Assembly: GCF_030582395.1 (NCBI RefSeq)
Contig: NZ_CP104381.1
Coordinates: 1,240,001 to 1,304,000, forward strand
Origin: Ralstonia pickettii
GTDB lineage: Bacteria; Pseudomonadota; Gammaproteobacteria; Burkholderiales; Burkholderiaceae
Length of the DNA stretch: 64,000 nt
Reading direction: 5' to 3'
Both the position numbers and the translations under genes were made by a program. The notes under the pieces were generated by a model. It made no database searches. It worked only from the letters and a program-made list of their open reading frames with translations, and was not told the DNA's origin. Positions 26,476 to 40,230 of the stretch are shown one piece after another (position 1 is the first letter of the stretch; each line of letters starts with the position of its first letter).

Positions 26476-27627
26476 ATGAGCGATGTGGTGAATCTCCTCG
26501 ATTTCGACGCACAGGGCCTTCTCGCGTACTGCGAGAGCCTGGGTGAGAAGTCGTTTCGCGCCAAGCAGTTGCAGCGCTGGATTCATCAGTCGGGCGCGTC
26601 CGATTTTGGCGAGATGACCGATCTCGCCAAGTCGCTGCGCGAAAAGCTTGCGACCCGCGCCAACATCCAGGCGCCGGCGGTCATTACCGATCACCTTTCG
26701 TCGGATGGCACGCGCAAGTGGCTGGTCGACGTGGGGCAGGGCAATGCCGTGGAGACGGTCTACATCCCCGAAGAGACGCGCGGCACGTTGTGCGTATCGT
26801 CTCAGGCGGGGTGTGCCGTCAACTGCCGGTTCTGTTCGACCGGCAAGCAGGGTTTCTCGCGCAATCTGAGCACTGGCGAGATCATCGGTCAGCTGTGGAT
26901 GGCGGAATTCGCAATGCGCAAACAGCTCGGCCGTGGTCCGAAAGACGACCGCGTCATCACCAATGTGGTCATGATGGGCATGGGCGAGCCGCTGCTGAAT
27001 TACGACGCCGTGGTGCCCGCTCTGGCGCTGATGCTGGACGACAACGCGTATGGCCTTTCACGCCGTCGCGTAACGGTATCCACCTCCGGCGTCGTGCCGA
27101 TGATGGACCGTCTTGCGCGCGATGTGCCTGTGGCACTTGCCGTGTCGCTGCATGCATCCAATGATGCGCTGCGGGACGTGCTCGTGCCGCTCAACAAGAA
27201 GTACCCGCTGGCCGAACTGATGGCTGCTTGCCGCCGCTATCTCGAGTTCGCGCCGCGCGATTTCATCACCTTTGAATACTGCATGCTGGATGGTGTCAAC
27301 GACACCGTCGAGCATGCCCGTGAACTGCTGCGCGTCGTGGCCGACGTGCCGTGCAAGTTCAACCTGATCCCCTTCAACCCTTTCCCGGAGTCGGGGTTGA
27401 AGCGCTCGAACAATGAGCAGATCCGCCGCTTCTCGCAGGTGCTGTTGGATGCTGGCATTGTCACCACCATCCGCAAGACGCGGGGCGATGACATCGATGC
27501 CGCTTGCGGTCAGCTCGCTGGCGAGGTCAAAGATCGCACACGCCTGGCCGAGCGCGGGAAGTTCGGCAAGATCGTCGAGATCCCGGTGATCGGGGCCGAC
27601 TCCACTCACCGCATGGGTACCGCATGA
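26476..27627 (+). CDS. rlmN: 23S rRNA (adenine-2503-C2)/tRNA (adenine-37-C2)-methyltransferase RlmN
   Basis: A 383-residue radical SAM methyltransferase for A2503 of 23S rRNA and A37 of some tRNAs. The radical SAM cluster motif is C-x3-C-x2-C in [15 protein letters not shown], and the second catalytic cysteine lies in the C-terminal [26 protein letters not shown] is the SAM-binding signature. The ATG at 26476 is the likely start; a TTG three codons earlier is possible. The stop overlaps the pilW start (ATGA). Confidence 0.96.
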   Translation: MSDVVNLLDFDAQGLLAYCESLGEKSFRAKQLQRWIHQSGASDFGEMTDLAKSLREKLATRANIQAPAVITDHLSSDGTRKWLVDVGQGNAVETVYIPEETRGTLCVSSQAGCAVNCRFCSTGKQGFSRNLSTGEIIGQLWMAEFAMRKQLGRGPKDDRVITNVVMMGMGEPLLNYDAVVPALALMLDDNAYGLSRRRVTVSTSGVVPMMDRLARDVPVALAVSLHASNDALRDVLVPLNKKYPLAELMAACRRYLEFAPRDFITFEYCMLDGVNDTVEHARELLRVVADVPCKFNLIPFNPFPESGLKRSNNEQIRRFSQVLLDAGIVTTIRKTRGDDIDAACGQLAGEVKDRTRLAERGKFGKIVEIPVIGADSTHRMGTA

Positions 27628-28421
27628 AGCGTTGGTCGACTGCTGTCAGTCTGGTATTCACGCTGGCAGCCGCCGGGTGCGCATTGTCGCCGTCGGTCCA
27701 GACACAGACACGAGAAGTCGCGACCGCCCCCGATCAAAAGGCCGACACCGGCCGTCGGGCTGCGATCCGATTACAGCTTGCGACGCAATACTTGGAAGCC
27801 GGACAGAACGCGACAGCGCTTGAGGAAATCAAGAATGCCATCGCGATCGATCCGAGCGTCCCGAACGCCTATCACATTCGCGCGCTGGCTTACATGAATC
27901 TGGGCCAACGCGAGCAGGCGGATGAGAGTTTTCGCAGCGCTCTGGCGGCAACGCCGCAAGATGGAGACCTGCTGAACAACTACGGCTGGTTCCTGTGCTC
28001 GCAAGGCGGCAAGCCGGATCAAGGCATGGCGATGCTGCGCCAAGCCATTGAGGCGCCGGCGGCCGGTAGCCCCGCGAAACCATGGACGAATCTGGGTGTG
28101 TGCCAGATGCGTCAAGGTGATCTGGATGGCGCCGAGAAGAGCCTGACACGCGCCACTTACATCGACGCAAACAATCCGCTGACCAACCTGACATTGGCGC
28201 AGCTGTACTACAAACGCCGCGAATATTCGCGTGCCATGCCGTTTATCGAACGTGTGAATGGCCGTGGCAATCCGACGGCGGAAAGCCTGTGGCTGGGCGC
28301 TCGGATCGCGCGCCGCCTTGGCGACGCTTCGCAGCAGAACGCATGGAGCGCGCAATTGCAGCGTCGCTTCCCCAATGCGCCCGAAGAGGCGGCATTCGAA
28401 CGAGGAGCCTGGGATGACTGA
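27624..28421 (+). CDS. pilW: Type IV pilus biogenesis/stability lipoprotein PilW (PilF)
   Basis: A 265-residue outer-membrane lipoprotein, the pilotin that helps secretin assembly for type IV pili. A signal sequence ends in AAAGC (Cys19), followed by tetratricopeptide repeats: [56 protein letters not shown] and so on to about residue 230. The start overlaps the stop of rlmN by 4 bases, so the two are coupled. The rlmN-pilW-rodZ-ispG order is conserved in gamma- and beta-proteobacteria. Confidence 0.93.
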   Translation: MKRWSTAVSLVFTLAAAGCALSPSVQTQTREVATAPDQKADTGRRAAIRLQLATQYLEAGQNATALEEIKNAIAIDPSVPNAYHIRALAYMNLGQREQADESFRSALAATPQDGDLLNNYGWFLCSQGGKPDQGMAMLRQAIEAPAAGSPAKPWTNLGVCQMRQGDLDGAEKSLTRATYIDANNPLTNLTLAQLYYKRREYSRAMPFIERVNGRGNPTAESLWLGARIARRLGDASQQNAWSAQLQRRFPNAPEEAAFERGAWDD

Positions 28422-29508
28422 CCGCGACGTGGCAAGCGCAGCCGGCTTTTCTCACGGCGCGGCGCCTGCCTCGAATCCGCCTGCCTCCACTTCGCCGGAC
28501 CGCGACGATGCGCTGCGCGAGATCGCTGAACGCCTGCGTGCCGGCCGAGAGCGGCAGCGGCTGACGGTCGACGATCTGGCAGGGCGTCTGAAGGTGGCGC
28601 CGGGTAAGTTGTCGGCGGTGGAGTCGGCAGATGTCAGTGCATTGCCCGACATGACCTTTACCAAAGGGCTTATCCGTGCCTATGCGCGTGCTCTGCAAGT
28701 GGATGTCGATGACCAGCTTGCGCGTTTGAATGCCCGTGCGCCGGTCACCAACATCGGTTTGCGACCCGAAGGCGGGCTGGGTGAATCGTTTTCCGACAAG
28801 CCGAGCTTTGCGAAGCGTCGTGGTGGCGGTAGCCGCTGGCTGATTGGCGTGCTCGTTGCGGTGGTTGTGGCGGGTGGAGCGCTGGCTGGTATGGATCGTC
28901 TGAAGCAGTGGTTTGCCACGCAAACGGCTGCTACGCAGAACACCGAATCCGCCGGCAAGGAAGCGACTGCCGAGCAAACTCCGCCCGCGCAAGCGGCTCC
29001 GGCTCCGGACCAGGCTGCGGCTGAAACACCGGCCGCTTCGATGCCGACACCGTTGACGCCTGTCGCCCCGGCCGCCCCTGCCTCGGGCGTGGTAACTGCG
29101 CCGCTTGCGCAGCCGCCAACACTGCCGCGTTCGGATAACGGTGCAGTCCCGGCGCCCACTGCAGCCGCTGCAGCCGCTGCAGGCGCTAAGGCTGCTGTGG
29201 TCAACGTCGATGCTCGAGTGACTGCACAGCCTACGGAAACGGCCAAACCGGCTGAACCTGCGGTTGGCGGCGGCACGGTCTCCGTGCGCTTCTCTGGTTC
29301 CTCTTGGTATGAAATCAAGGATAAGACCGGCAAGACGCTCGCCAGCGGCATCTCCAAGGAAGGCGACGCGCGCGATTTGACCGGCACGCCGCCGTTCAAG
29401 GTTGTCTTCGGGAATGCGGAAGCCGTTGAGTCGCTGGCCGTGGGCGGTGCATCCGTCGATCTTCAAAAATACGCCCGCAATCGCGTGGCGCGGGCTACGT
29501 TGCCCTGA
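28414..29508 (+). CDS. rodZ: RodZ-like cytoskeletal protein
   Basis: A 364-residue bitopic membrane protein of the RodZ family, which links MreB to the cell-wall elongation machinery. A cytoplasmic helix-turn-helix of the Xre type (residues 31-100: [19 protein letters not shown] ... [15 protein letters not shown]) precedes one transmembrane segment at 141-161 ([18 protein letters not shown]), an Ala/Pro/Thr-rich periplasmic linker, and a C-terminal DUF4115 domain ([17 protein letters not shown] onward). The linker contains a short Ala repeat coded by repeated GCAGCCGCT units at about 29160-29185. The start overlaps pilW by 8 bases and has GAGGAG upstream. Confidence 0.9.
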   Translation: MTDRDVASAAGFSHGAAPASNPPASTSPDRDDALREIAERLRAGRERQRLTVDDLAGRLKVAPGKLSAVESADVSALPDMTFTKGLIRAYARALQVDVDDQLARLNARAPVTNIGLRPEGGLGESFSDKPSFAKRRGGGSRWLIGVLVAVVVAGGALAGMDRLKQWFATQTAATQNTESAGKEATAEQTPPAQAAPAPDQAAAETPAASMPTPLTPVAPAAPASGVVTAPLAQPPTLPRSDNGAVPAPTAAAAAAAGAKAAVVNVDARVTAQPTETAKPAEPAVGGGTVSVRFSGSSWYEIKDKTGKTLASGISKEGDARDLTGTPPFKVVFGNAEAVESLAVGGASVDLQKYARNRVARATLP

Positions 29509-29557
29509 ACCGTTTTGTAAATGGCGCGTTGCCGCAGGTGGCGCGCCTCGTCTGACC

Positions 29558-30844
<1,287 letters not shown>

Positions 30845-30884
30845 AACGGCATCAGGCTTCGAACCCGGAGCCGAAGTAGGAAAC

Positions 30885-30926
30885 GACCGGCCGGCCCCGC
30901 ATGCAGCTAAATGCGAGAGGCCGGTC
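30885..30926. other. Nested inverted repeat before hisS
   Basis: GACCGGCC (30885-30892) pairs with GGCCGGTC (30919-30926), and inside it CGCAT (30898-30902) pairs with ATGCG (30911-30915). The hairpin fills most of the ispG-hisS gap and ends 13 bp before the hisS ATG. No T-run follows. It could affect translation or RNA stability, but no known riboswitch or T-box is recognised. Confidence 0.5.
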
Positions 30927-30939
30927 TTCAAGTGACATC

Positions 30940-32262
30940 ATGAGCGATACACAAAAACAACGCGTGCAGAAGATCGCCGGCGTCAAAGGCATGAACGACC
31001 TGTTGCCCAGTGACGCCCCGCTGTGGGAGCACTTTGACAACGCCGTACGCAGCATGCTCCGCGCCTATGGCTACCAGCAGATTCGCACGCCGATCGTAGA
31101 GCAGACGCAATTGTTTGTGCGTGGCATTGGCGAGGTGACGGACATCGTCGAGAAAGAGATGTACACCTTTACCGATGCGTTGAACGGCGAGCAGCTGACC
31201 ATGCGCCCGGAAGGCACCGCTGCCGCCGTGCGCGCAGTGATCGAGCACAACCTGCTGTACGACGGTCCGAAGCGCCTGTGGTACACCGGCCCGATGTTCC
31301 GCCACGAGCGTCCGCAGCGTGGACGCTATCGCCAGTTCCATCAGGTGGGCGTGGAAGCGCTAGGCTTTGCTGGCCCCGATATCGACGCAGAAGTCATCCT
31401 GATGTGCCAGCGGCTGTGGGACGACCTCGGCCTGGTCGGCCTAAAGCTGGAGTTGAACTCGCTCGGTCAGGCGGATGAGCGCGCTGCACACCGCGCCGAT
31501 CTCATCAAATATCTGGAAGGCTTCCAGGACATTCTGGATGAGGACGGCAAGCGCCGCCTGTACAGCAATCCGCTGCGCGTGCTCGACACCAAGAACCCGG
31601 CGCTGCAGGACATGGCGGCAGGCGCGCCCAAGCTGATCGACTACCTGGGCGACGAATCGCGTGCGCACTTCGAAGGCGTGCAGAAGTTGCTGAAGGCGAA
31701 CAACATTCCGTTCACCATCAACCCGCGTCTGGTGCGCGGCTTGGATTACTACAACCTCACCGTCTTTGAGTGGACGACCGACAAGCTGGGCGCGCAAGGC
31801 ACCGTGGCCGGCGGCGGCCGCTACGACCCGCTGATCGAGCAGATCGGCGGTAAGCCGGCCCCCGCATGCGGCTGGGCGATGGGCGTCGAGCGCATCATCG
31901 AGCTGCTGCGCGAAGAAAAGCTTGAGCCAGAAGCGCAGGGCTGCGACGTCTACATCGTCCATCAGGGTGATGAGGCGCAGGTGCAGGCGCTGATCGCCGC
32001 AGAGCGACTGCGCGACGCCGGCCTCGACGTCATTCTTCACGCCTCGCCGGAAGGGCGCAACGGTAGCTTCAAGTCGCAGTTCAAGCGCGCTGACGCAAGT
32101 GGCGCCTCCTATGCGGTTATCATTGGCGACGATGAAGTCACCCAAGGTGTTGCGCAGATCAAGCCGCTGCGTGGTGATCCGGCCGCGGATGCCCAGCAGA
32201 CCGTGCCGTCGGACCAGCTGGTCGACCGCCTGATCGATGCCATGGTGGCCAACAACGACTAA
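30940..32262 (+). CDS. hisS: Histidyl-tRNA synthetase
   Basis: A 440-residue class II synthetase that charges tRNA-His. The catalytic core shows [18 protein letters not shown], motif 2 ([24 protein letters not shown]), the histidine-specific [15 protein letters not shown], and motif 3 near [15 protein letters not shown] ... AMGVERI. A C-terminal anticodon-binding domain follows (about 345-430). The ATG at 30940 is preferred; an ATG in frame at 30901 lies inside the inverted repeat. Unlike in hisZ downstream, the catalytic motifs are intact. Confidence 0.97.
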   Translation: MSDTQKQRVQKIAGVKGMNDLLPSDAPLWEHFDNAVRSMLRAYGYQQIRTPIVEQTQLFVRGIGEVTDIVEKEMYTFTDALNGEQLTMRPEGTAAAVRAVIEHNLLYDGPKRLWYTGPMFRHERPQRGRYRQFHQVGVEALGFAGPDIDAEVILMCQRLWDDLGLVGLKLELNSLGQADERAAHRADLIKYLEGFQDILDEDGKRRLYSNPLRVLDTKNPALQDMAAGAPKLIDYLGDESRAHFEGVQKLLKANNIPFTINPRLVRGLDYYNLTVFEWTTDKLGAQGTVAGGGRYDPLIEQIGGKPAPACGWAMGVERIIELLREEKLEPEAQGCDVYIVHQGDEAQVQALIAAERLRDAGLDVILHASPEGRNGSFKSQFKRADASGASYAVIIGDDEVTQGVAQIKPLRGDPAADAQQTVPSDQLVDRLIDAMVANND

Positions 32263-32326
32263 CCGCGGCAGTGCATTCGCCAGCGAACGACCGCGATTCA
32301 CCTCTAATATTCAAGCTCTGCAAAGC

Positions 32327-34190
<1,864 letters not shown>

Positions 34191-34385
34191 CATTGGCCGC
34201 CTTGGTCCGAAGGGGCTGCGGCGGCACACGCATCACATCGGGGCGGCAGCGCCGCCTTGAACTTGCGCCCGCGTATTCCGCGGGCGTCTTGCATCTGTGT
34301 CACCAGGCATTCAGCCGTGCAGATGCCAACCGCAGTTGCAACAATCAGAATTTGCCGTGGCGCTATTCGCGTGCGGCACACAAGC

Positions 34386-35729
34386 ATGAAACCAGTCATT
34401 GCCCTTGTAGGGCGGCCGAATGTCGGCAAATCGACCCTCTTCAACCGTCTGACGCGCTCGCGTGACGCGTTGGTTGCGGATATTCCGGGCCTGACGCGCG
34501 ATCGCCACTACGGCGAAGGCCGGGTCGGCGACCGTCCGTTCATCGCCATCGATACCGGCGGCTTCGAACCCGTGGCCAAGGATGGCATCGTTGCAGAAAT
34601 GGCCAAGCAGACGCGCCAAGCTGTGGTCGAGGCCGATGTCGTGATTTTCATCGTCGACGGCCGACTCGGGTTGGCGCCACAAGATCGGGTGATTGCCGAC
34701 TACCTGCGCAAAACCGGGCGTCGCATCCTTCTGGCCGTCAACAAGGCCGAGGGCATGCGCTACACGGCTGTCGCCAGCGATTTCTATGAACTGGGCCTGG
34801 GCGATCCGGCTGCCATCTCGGCCGCGCATGGCGATGGAGTCAATGACCTTGTGGCGGAGGCGCTTGACCTCGCATTTGCGGAGCGTCCGGAGCTTGCCGA
34901 GGCAGCTGACGCGCACGACCATGGCACTCGCATCGCCATCGTTGGCCGTCCGAACGTAGGCAAGTCGACGCTTGTGAATGCGCTGATCGGCGAAGAGCGC
35001 GTGATCGCCTTCGATATGCCGGGCACCACGCGCGATGCCATCTACGTGGACTTCGAGCGTAACGGCAAACCTTACACGCTTATCGATACGGCGGGCTTGC
35101 GCAAGCGTGGCAAGGTGTTCGAGGCCATTGAGAAGTTCTCGGTGGTGAAGACGCTGCAATCCATTGCAGATGCCAACGTGGTCGTGCTGATCCTCGATGC
35201 GCAGCAGGATATTTCCGATCAGGACGCGCATATCGCCGGCTTCATCGTCGAATCCGGCCGCGCGCTGGTGATCGGTGTGAACAAGTGGGATGGCCTGACC
35301 GGGCATGCCCGCGATCGTATCAAGCACGATATGGAGCGCAAGCTTCAGTTCCTGTCGTTCGCCAACGTGCATTACATTTCCGCCAAGGAGCGCACTGGCA
35401 TTGGCGCGCTGATGAAGTCCGTGGACGCCGCTTATGCTGCCGCCATGGTCAAGCTGCCCACGCCAAAGCTCACGCGCGTGTTGATGGAGGCGGTCGAGTA
35501 CCAGCAGCCGCGACGCGCAGGTGTTTCGCGCCCCAAGCTGCGCTACGCGCACCAGGGCGGTTCCAACCCGCCAATCGTGGTGGTTCACGGCAATGCGCTG
35601 TCGAATATTCCCGAAACCTATCGCCGCTACTTGGAGGGGCGCTTCCGCGAAGCCTTCCAACTGAAAGGCACACCGCTGCGGATCGAATTTCGTACGAACA
35701 AAAATCCGTACGCCCAATCCAACGACTGA
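34386..35729 (+). CDS. der: Ribosome biogenesis GTPase Der (EngA)
   Basis: A 447-residue essential GTPase with two tandem G domains, each with [10 protein letters not shown] (near residues 8 and 185), DTGGF and [10 protein letters not shown] as G3, and NKAEG and NKWDG as G4. A KH-like domain follows at the C-terminus ([21 protein letters not shown]). It acts in 50S subunit assembly. The bamB-der pair is conserved in beta- and gamma-proteobacteria. The ATG at 34386 opens the conserved sequence. Confidence 0.97.
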   Translation: MKPVIALVGRPNVGKSTLFNRLTRSRDALVADIPGLTRDRHYGEGRVGDRPFIAIDTGGFEPVAKDGIVAEMAKQTRQAVVEADVVIFIVDGRLGLAPQDRVIADYLRKTGRRILLAVNKAEGMRYTAVASDFYELGLGDPAAISAAHGDGVNDLVAEALDLAFAERPELAEAADAHDHGTRIAIVGRPNVGKSTLVNALIGEERVIAFDMPGTTRDAIYVDFERNGKPYTLIDTAGLRKRGKVFEAIEKFSVVKTLQSIADANVVVLILDAQQDISDQDAHIAGFIVESGRALVIGVNKWDGLTGHARDRIKHDMERKLQFLSFANVHYISAKERTGIGALMKSVDAAYAAAMVKLPTPKLTRVLMEAVEYQQPRRAGVSRPKLRYAHQGGSNPPIVVVHGNALSNIPETYRRYLEGRFREAFQLKGTPLRIEFRTNKNPYAQSND

Positions 35730-35839
35730 GCACCGCGCGGGCGGTGCTCGACAGCGGGAGCGTGTGACGCGGGGCAGTCGAACGGAGGATGACCAAAAAG
35801 GCCGAGCCATTTCATATGGCGGGGTCATCGGTTTTCCGT

Positions 35840-35868
35840 TTGCTTTCCCTGATTTCTAAGGCTAAATT
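35840..35868 (+). promoter_or_regulatory. Candidate sigma-70 promoter of hfq
   Basis: TTGCTT (35840-35845), a 17-bp spacer and TAAATT (35863-35868) make a reasonable promoter about 155 bp before the hfq start. The remaining part of the 299-bp der-hfq gap contains only a small hairpin, GGGCT-TCCG-AGCCC, near 35980. Confidence 0.45.
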
Positions 35869-36028
35869 CTCGAGACATGGCGCTTGGTGTCTGCAAATCC
35901 AGGCGCCATTGGCGTCATTTGGACGCGTCTGGCTGACTCTTTTGACGAACTTTTTTTGCGTCGACTGCTTGAACCCGGGCTTCCGAGCCCCATAACCCAT
36001 CACTAAACCTATAAATCTGGAGTGTGCC

Positions 36029-36268
36029 ATGAGCAACAAAGGGCAATTGCTACAAGACCCGTTTCTGAATGCGCTGCGTAAGGAGCATGTGCCGGTGTCG
36101 ATCTACCTCGTCAACGGTATCAAGCTGCAAGGCAACATCGAGTCGTTCGACCAATACGTCGTGCTCCTGCGTAACACCGTGACGCAGATGGTGTACAAGC
36201 ATGCGATCTCCACCGTGGTGCCGGCCCGTGCCGTGAATTTCCGCGTGGACGAAACGCCTGACGCCTGA
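36029..36268 (+). CDS. hfq: RNA chaperone Hfq
   Basis: A 79-residue Sm-like hexameric protein that pairs small RNAs with their mRNAs. The Sm1 motif [20 protein letters not shown] and the Sm2 motif YKHAIST are intact, as is the proximal-face sequence QDPFLNALR. The protein is shorter than E. coli Hfq (102) because it has only a very short C-terminal tail (VDETPDA). It is followed by hflX after a 73-bp gap with a GC-rich hairpin. Confidence 0.97.
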   Translation: MSNKGQLLQDPFLNALRKEHVPVSIYLVNGIKLQGNIESFDQYVVLLRNTVTQMVYKHAISTVVPARAVNFRVDETPDA

Positions 36269-36280
36269 TTCTGCCTCGCT

Positions 36281-36303
36281 CCCGCCGCCCTCTGCGCGGC
36301 GGG
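36281..36303. other. GC-rich hairpin in the hfq-hflX gap
   Basis: CCCGCCGC (36281-36288) pairs with GCGGCGGG (36296-36303) around a 7-nt loop, starting 12 bp after the hfq stop. No T-run follows, so it is not a standard terminator; it could protect the hfq mRNA end or reduce read-through to hflX. Confidence 0.5.
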
Positions 36304-36341
36304 ACGCACCCACCCCGTTTCTCCCTTCCTTATTTCCCCGT

Positions 36342-37595
36342 TTGGCATCCCATCCCACCTCCAGCTCGGAGCCGACGCGCGCTATTTTGGTCGCCGTCGA
36401 TTTCGGCAAACACGATTTTCAGGAAAGTTTGAGCGAACTGGCGCTGCTGGCCTCCACGGCCGGTTCTGAACCGGTGCGCGCGGTCACGGGCAAGCGTTCC
36501 AGGCCCGACGCTGCGTTGTTCATCGGGGCTGGCAAGGCCGAAGAGGTGAAGATCGCCGCAGATGAGGAAGACGCGGAGATCGTCATCTTCAACCACGCGC
36601 TCAGCCCCGCTCAGCAGCGTAACCTCGAACGCTTTTTCGGGCGCCACGTGGTGGACCGGACCGGCCTCATCCTCGACATCTTCAGCCAGCGCGCGCAGAG
36701 CCACGTCGGCAAGGTGCAGGTGGAGCTAGCACGCGTGCGGTACCAGGCGGCCCGTCTGGTCCGTGCATGGAGCCACTTGGAGCGTCAGAAGGGCGGTGTC
36801 GGCTTGCGCGGCGGCCCGGGCGAGCGTCAGCTCGAACTGGACCGCCGGATGCTGGATGAGCGTGCCAAGCGTCTGTCGTCCGAATTGGACAAACTCCAAC
36901 GTCAGCATGACACGCAGCGCCGTTCGCGCAGCCGCAACGACGCATTTTCTGTCTCCCTGGTCGGCTATACCAATGCCGGTAAATCGACGCTCTTCAACGC
37001 GCTGACCAAGGCACGCGCGTACGCTGCCAACCAATTGTTCGCCACGCTGGACACCACCTCCCGCCGGCTGTACCTCGAGGGGCTGGGCAATGTGGTCCTG
37101 TCGGATACGGTGGGTTTTATCCGTGATTTGCCGACGCAGCTGGTGGCCGCCTTCCGCGCCACGTTGGAAGAAACCGTGCACGCCGACGTGCTGCTGCACG
37201 TGGTGGACGCCGCCAGCACCGTCAAGCACGAGCAGATGGAGCAGGTCGATCGCGTGCTGGATGAAATCGACGCCAGCGGCATCCCGCAAATTTTGGTGAT
37301 GAACAAGATCGACGCGGCGGAGGAGCTGCGTGCTGCCGGTCCGCGCATCGAGCGCGACGAAACGGGTGCCGTGCGGCGCGTGTTCGTCTCTGCCATCGAG
37401 GGCACCGGGCTTGATCTCTTGCGCGAGGCGCTGGTCGAGACCGCAATCCGGCTGCGTGAGCACCCCGCGTCGCATGGCGGCGATTTCGATCCGCGCTTCG
37501 ATACTCGCCGGGATCTGCTGCCGGAGCACCGTGACGAACTGTCGCAAAGCTTGCCGAGCAGCGGTTCTTCCGCCAAAGGTGACGAAGAGGGCTGA
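36342..37595 (+). CDS. hflX: GTPase HflX
   Basis: A 417-residue ribosome-splitting GTPase. The N-terminal HflX domain (DAALFIGAGKAEEVKIAADE ... IFNHALSPAQQRNLERFFGRHVVDRTGLILDIFSQRAQSH) and the glycine-rich linker GVGLRGGPGERQLE are typical; the G domain follows with GYTNAGKSTLFNAL, DTVGFIRDLP and NKID. The only plausible start is a TTG at 36342; no in-frame ATG or GTG lies ahead of the conserved region in the visible sequence. hflK and hflC follow in the same direction. Confidence 0.93.
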   Translation: MASHPTSSSEPTRAILVAVDFGKHDFQESLSELALLASTAGSEPVRAVTGKRSRPDAALFIGAGKAEEVKIAADEEDAEIVIFNHALSPAQQRNLERFFGRHVVDRTGLILDIFSQRAQSHVGKVQVELARVRYQAARLVRAWSHLERQKGGVGLRGGPGERQLELDRRMLDERAKRLSSELDKLQRQHDTQRRSRSRNDAFSVSLVGYTNAGKSTLFNALTKARAYAANQLFATLDTTSRRLYLEGLGNVVLSDTVGFIRDLPTQLVAAFRATLEETVHADVLLHVVDAASTVKHEQMEQVDRVLDEIDASGIPQILVMNKIDAAEELRAAGPRIERDETGAVRRVFVSAIEGTGLDLLREALVETAIRLREHPASHGGDFDPRFDTRRDLLPEHRDELSQSLPSSGSSAKGDEEG

Positions 37596-37650
37596 TAGAA
37601 TGGCCCGCTACTTCTCCATAGTCAGACAATCAGGACAAGCCCGACCGCTC

Positions 37651-39027
37651 ATGCCCGAGATTTCGACCCAGTCTTCTTCCATGGCCTCGCCGCGCCCGGC
37701 GCGAGGTTTGTGGCACCGCCTGCGTGTGCTGCTTTCGCTGAACGATCCGCGCTGGGGTCGCGGCGATGACAACAACGCCGAGCGCGAAGACAAAGACGAG
37801 CCGAAGCGCCAAAGCAAGCCGCCCCAGGATGGCCCGCCCGACCTTGACGAGTTGTGGCGCGACTTCAATCGCCGTCTGAACAACCTGTTTGGACGCAAAG
37901 ATAGCGGTAACGGAAACGACGGCCCCACGCCGCTGCGTCCGGGTAGCGGCCGCGGTGGCTCTGGCTTGGGTGTCGGCGTCCTGCTGGCAGTGCTCGTGGG
38001 CCTGTGGCTGGCCAGCGGTTTCTTCATCGTTCAGGAAGGCCAGACTGGCGTGATCCTGCAGTTCGGTCGTTTCAAGTATTTGGCAACGCCGGGTATCAAC
38101 TGGCGCCTGCCGTATCCGATCGAATCGCACGAGATCGTGAACCTGTCGGGTGTGCGTACGCTTGAAATCGGTCGTACCACCCAGATCAAGGACACGAACC
38201 TGAAAGACTCCTCGATGCTCACGCAGGACGAGAACATCGTCGACGTGCGCTTCTCGGTTCAGTACAACATTGCCAACCCGGTCGATTACCTGTTCTACAA
38301 CCGTACGGACCGCGGCGGCGATGAAGAACTGGTGACGCAGGCGGCCGAGACGTCGGTGCGCGAAATCGTCGGCCGCAACAAGATGGATGCGGTTCTGTAC
38401 GAAGGACGCGATGCCGTTGGCCGCAACCTGGCCGAATCGATCCAACGCATTCTGTCGGCTTATAAGACCGGCATCCGAATCCTCAGCGTCAACGTGCAGA
38501 GCGTCCAGCCGCCCGAGCAGGTGCAGGCCGCGTTCGATGATGTGACCAAGGCAGGCCAGGATCGCGAGCGAGCCATCTCCGAAGGTCAGGCTTACGCCAA
38601 TGACGTGGTGCCGCGTGCCAAGGGTACGGCAGCCCGTCTGGGTGAAGAGGCGCAAGGCTACAAGGCACGCGTCATCGCTCGTGCGGAAGGTGATGCGGCC
38701 CGCTTTGCCTCGGTGCAGCACGAGTACGCAAAGGCGCCGCAGGTCACGCGCGATCGCATTTATCTGGAAACCATGCAAGACATTTACGCCAATTCGACGA
38801 AAGTCTTGGTCGACCAGAGCAATGGCAGCCTCTTGTATTTGCCGCTGGACAAGCTGATCGCGCAAACGCAGTGCGACACATCGCGCCCGGCTCCCGCGCC
38901 GGGTGCTTCTGCGCAGGACAGCGGGTCTGCCCAGGGCGTGCCGACCCCCTCCAATCCGTCACCGGCCAATGACGCAGACTCGCGCTCGCGCGAAGCACTG
39001 CGCAACCGTGACCGCGATTCGCGCTAA
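37651..39027 (+). CDS. hflK: FtsH protease modulator HflK
   Basis: A 458-residue membrane protein of the stomatin/prohibitin (SPFH) family that, with HflC, cages and modulates FtsH. The N-terminus is hydrophilic, with LNDPRWGRGDDN and PPDLDELWRDFNRRLNNLFG, the usual HflK start. One transmembrane segment lies near residue 105 (LGVGVLLAVLVGLWLASGFF), followed by the SPFH domain (GFFIVQEGQTGVILQFGRF) and a coiled coil. The start is not settled: the ATG at 37651 has a weak ribosome site, and an in-frame ATG at 37600 has GAAGAGG upstream and would add 17 residues. Confidence 0.93.
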   Translation: MPEISTQSSSMASPRPARGLWHRLRVLLSLNDPRWGRGDDNNAEREDKDEPKRQSKPPQDGPPDLDELWRDFNRRLNNLFGRKDSGNGNDGPTPLRPGSGRGGSGLGVGVLLAVLVGLWLASGFFIVQEGQTGVILQFGRFKYLATPGINWRLPYPIESHEIVNLSGVRTLEIGRTTQIKDTNLKDSSMLTQDENIVDVRFSVQYNIANPVDYLFYNRTDRGGDEELVTQAAETSVREIVGRNKMDAVLYEGRDAVGRNLAESIQRILSAYKTGIRILSVNVQSVQPPEQVQAAFDDVTKAGQDRERAISEGQAYANDVVPRAKGTAARLGEEAQGYKARVIARAEGDAARFASVQHEYAKAPQVTRDRIYLETMQDIYANSTKVLVDQSNGSLLYLPLDKLIAQTQCDTSRPAPAPGASAQDSGSAQGVPTPSNPSPANDADSRSREALRNRDRDSR

Positions 39028-39039
39028 CAGGAGGGCATT

Positions 39040-39954
39040 ATGAATCGTCTGATTTCTGCCTTCGTGGCGCTGGTCATTGCCCTGGCGGTGTTCTCGTCGG
39101 TGGTGTTCGTGGTGGATCAGCGGCAGTACGCCGTGGTGTTCGCCTTTGGTGAAATCAAGCAGGTTATCAAGGAGCCCGGGCTGCACTTCAAGCTCCCGCC
39201 ACCTCTGCAGAATGTGGTGTTCATGGATAAGCGACTGCAGACCATCGATGTGGCTGGCGCCGATCGTTTCATCACGGCGGAGAAGAAGAACCTGCTGGTC
39301 GACTGGTTCGTGAAGTGGCGCGTGTCGGATCCGCGGCTGTTTTACGTGAGCTTCAAGGGCGATAATCGCCTCGCGCAGGACAGCATGACGCAGAAGATCA
39401 ACTCGATCGCCCGCGATGAGTTTGCGCGCCGCACGGTGTCCGATGTGGTGTCGACGGACCGTGAAGCTGTGATGCAGAGCATCCTCAAAGGCGTGCAGGA
39501 GTATGGCAAGTCTGTCGGTGTAGACATCATCGACGTGCGTCTGAAGCGTGTCGATCTGCTGGCCAGCGTGACGGAATCGGTGTACCGCCGCATGGAGGCC
39601 GAACGGAAGCGCGTGGCCAACGAGCTGCGTTCGACCGGGGCCGCAGAGGGCGAAAAAATCCGCGCCGATGCTGATCGTCAGCGCGAAGTTGTTCTGGCTG
39701 ATGCCTACCGCGATGCGCAGAAGATCAAGGGTGAGGGCGATGCCCGCGCCGCTGACATTTATGCCGAAGCGTTCGGCCGCGATCCGCAGTTCGCTGCATT
39801 CTGGCGCTCCATGGAAGCGTACCGCGCATCGTTCCGAGATCGGAAGGACGTGCTGGTGCTGCAGCCGAACAACGATTTCTTCAAATACATGCGCAGCCCG
39901 AACGGCGGCAACTCCGCGGCGGCACCGGCTGCCCAGACCGGGCGCCATCGCTAG
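39040..39954 (+). CDS. hflC: FtsH protease modulator HflC
   Basis: A 304-residue partner of HflK. An N-terminal transmembrane segment ([21 protein letters not shown]) leads to the SPFH domain ([36 protein letters not shown]), then a coiled-coil region ([50 protein letters not shown]) and a C-terminal part ending KYMRSP. AGGAGG lies 6 nt before the ATG. It is 12 bp after hflK, so the two are one unit. Confidence 0.96.
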   Translation: MNRLISAFVALVIALAVFSSVVFVVDQRQYAVVFAFGEIKQVIKEPGLHFKLPPPLQNVVFMDKRLQTIDVAGADRFITAEKKNLLVDWFVKWRVSDPRLFYVSFKGDNRLAQDSMTQKINSIARDEFARRTVSDVVSTDREAVMQSILKGVQEYGKSVGVDIIDVRLKRVDLLASVTESVYRRMEAERKRVANELRSTGAAEGEKIRADADRQREVVLADAYRDAQKIKGEGDARAADIYAEAFGRDPQFAAFWRSMEAYRASFRDRKDVLVLQPNNDFFKYMRSPNGGNSAAAPAAQTGRHR

Positions 39955-39988
39955 TACAATGCGTCGCTGATCATTTGAGGCGGACAGA

Positions 39989-40011
39989 CCCCGGCTTGCC
40001 GGGGTTTTGTT
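39989..40011 (+). terminator. Terminator after hflC
   Basis: A 6-bp stem, CCCCGG (39989-39994) with CCGGGG (39999-40004) around CTTG, is followed by TTTTGTT. It may end the hflXKC transcript, at least in part. Confidence 0.7.
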
Positions 40012-40029
40012 CGTTCGCCAACCGCATCC

Positions 40030-40230
40030 ATGGAAGAGTCACTCCCCGACGTTCTGCTCGCAGCGTGCGCGCTGGTGCTCGTATTCGAGGGCATCCTGCC
40101 GTTCGTGGCGCCGCACGCCTGGCGACGCGCATTCCAGACGCTGACCGATCTGCCCGACGAAAAGCTTCGCGTGATCGGCCTGGTGTCGATGGCGATCGGG
40201 CTGATCCTCCTGCGGTTGTTGCATCGCTAG
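40030..40230 (+). CDS. DUF2065 small membrane protein (YjeT-like)
   Basis: A 66-residue inner-membrane protein with two hydrophobic segments ([20 protein letters not shown] and [17 protein letters not shown]) separated by a basic/acidic loop ([21 protein letters not shown]). This is the DUF2065 pattern, and the family usually lies next to hflC, as here. The function is unknown; a role with HflKC is only suggested by linkage. A small hairpin, CGCAC-TTC-GTGCG with five T (40231-40248), follows directly. Confidence 0.9.
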   Translation: MEESLPDVLLAACALVLVFEGILPFVAPHAWRRAFQTLTDLPDEKLRVIGLVSMAIGLILLRLLHR

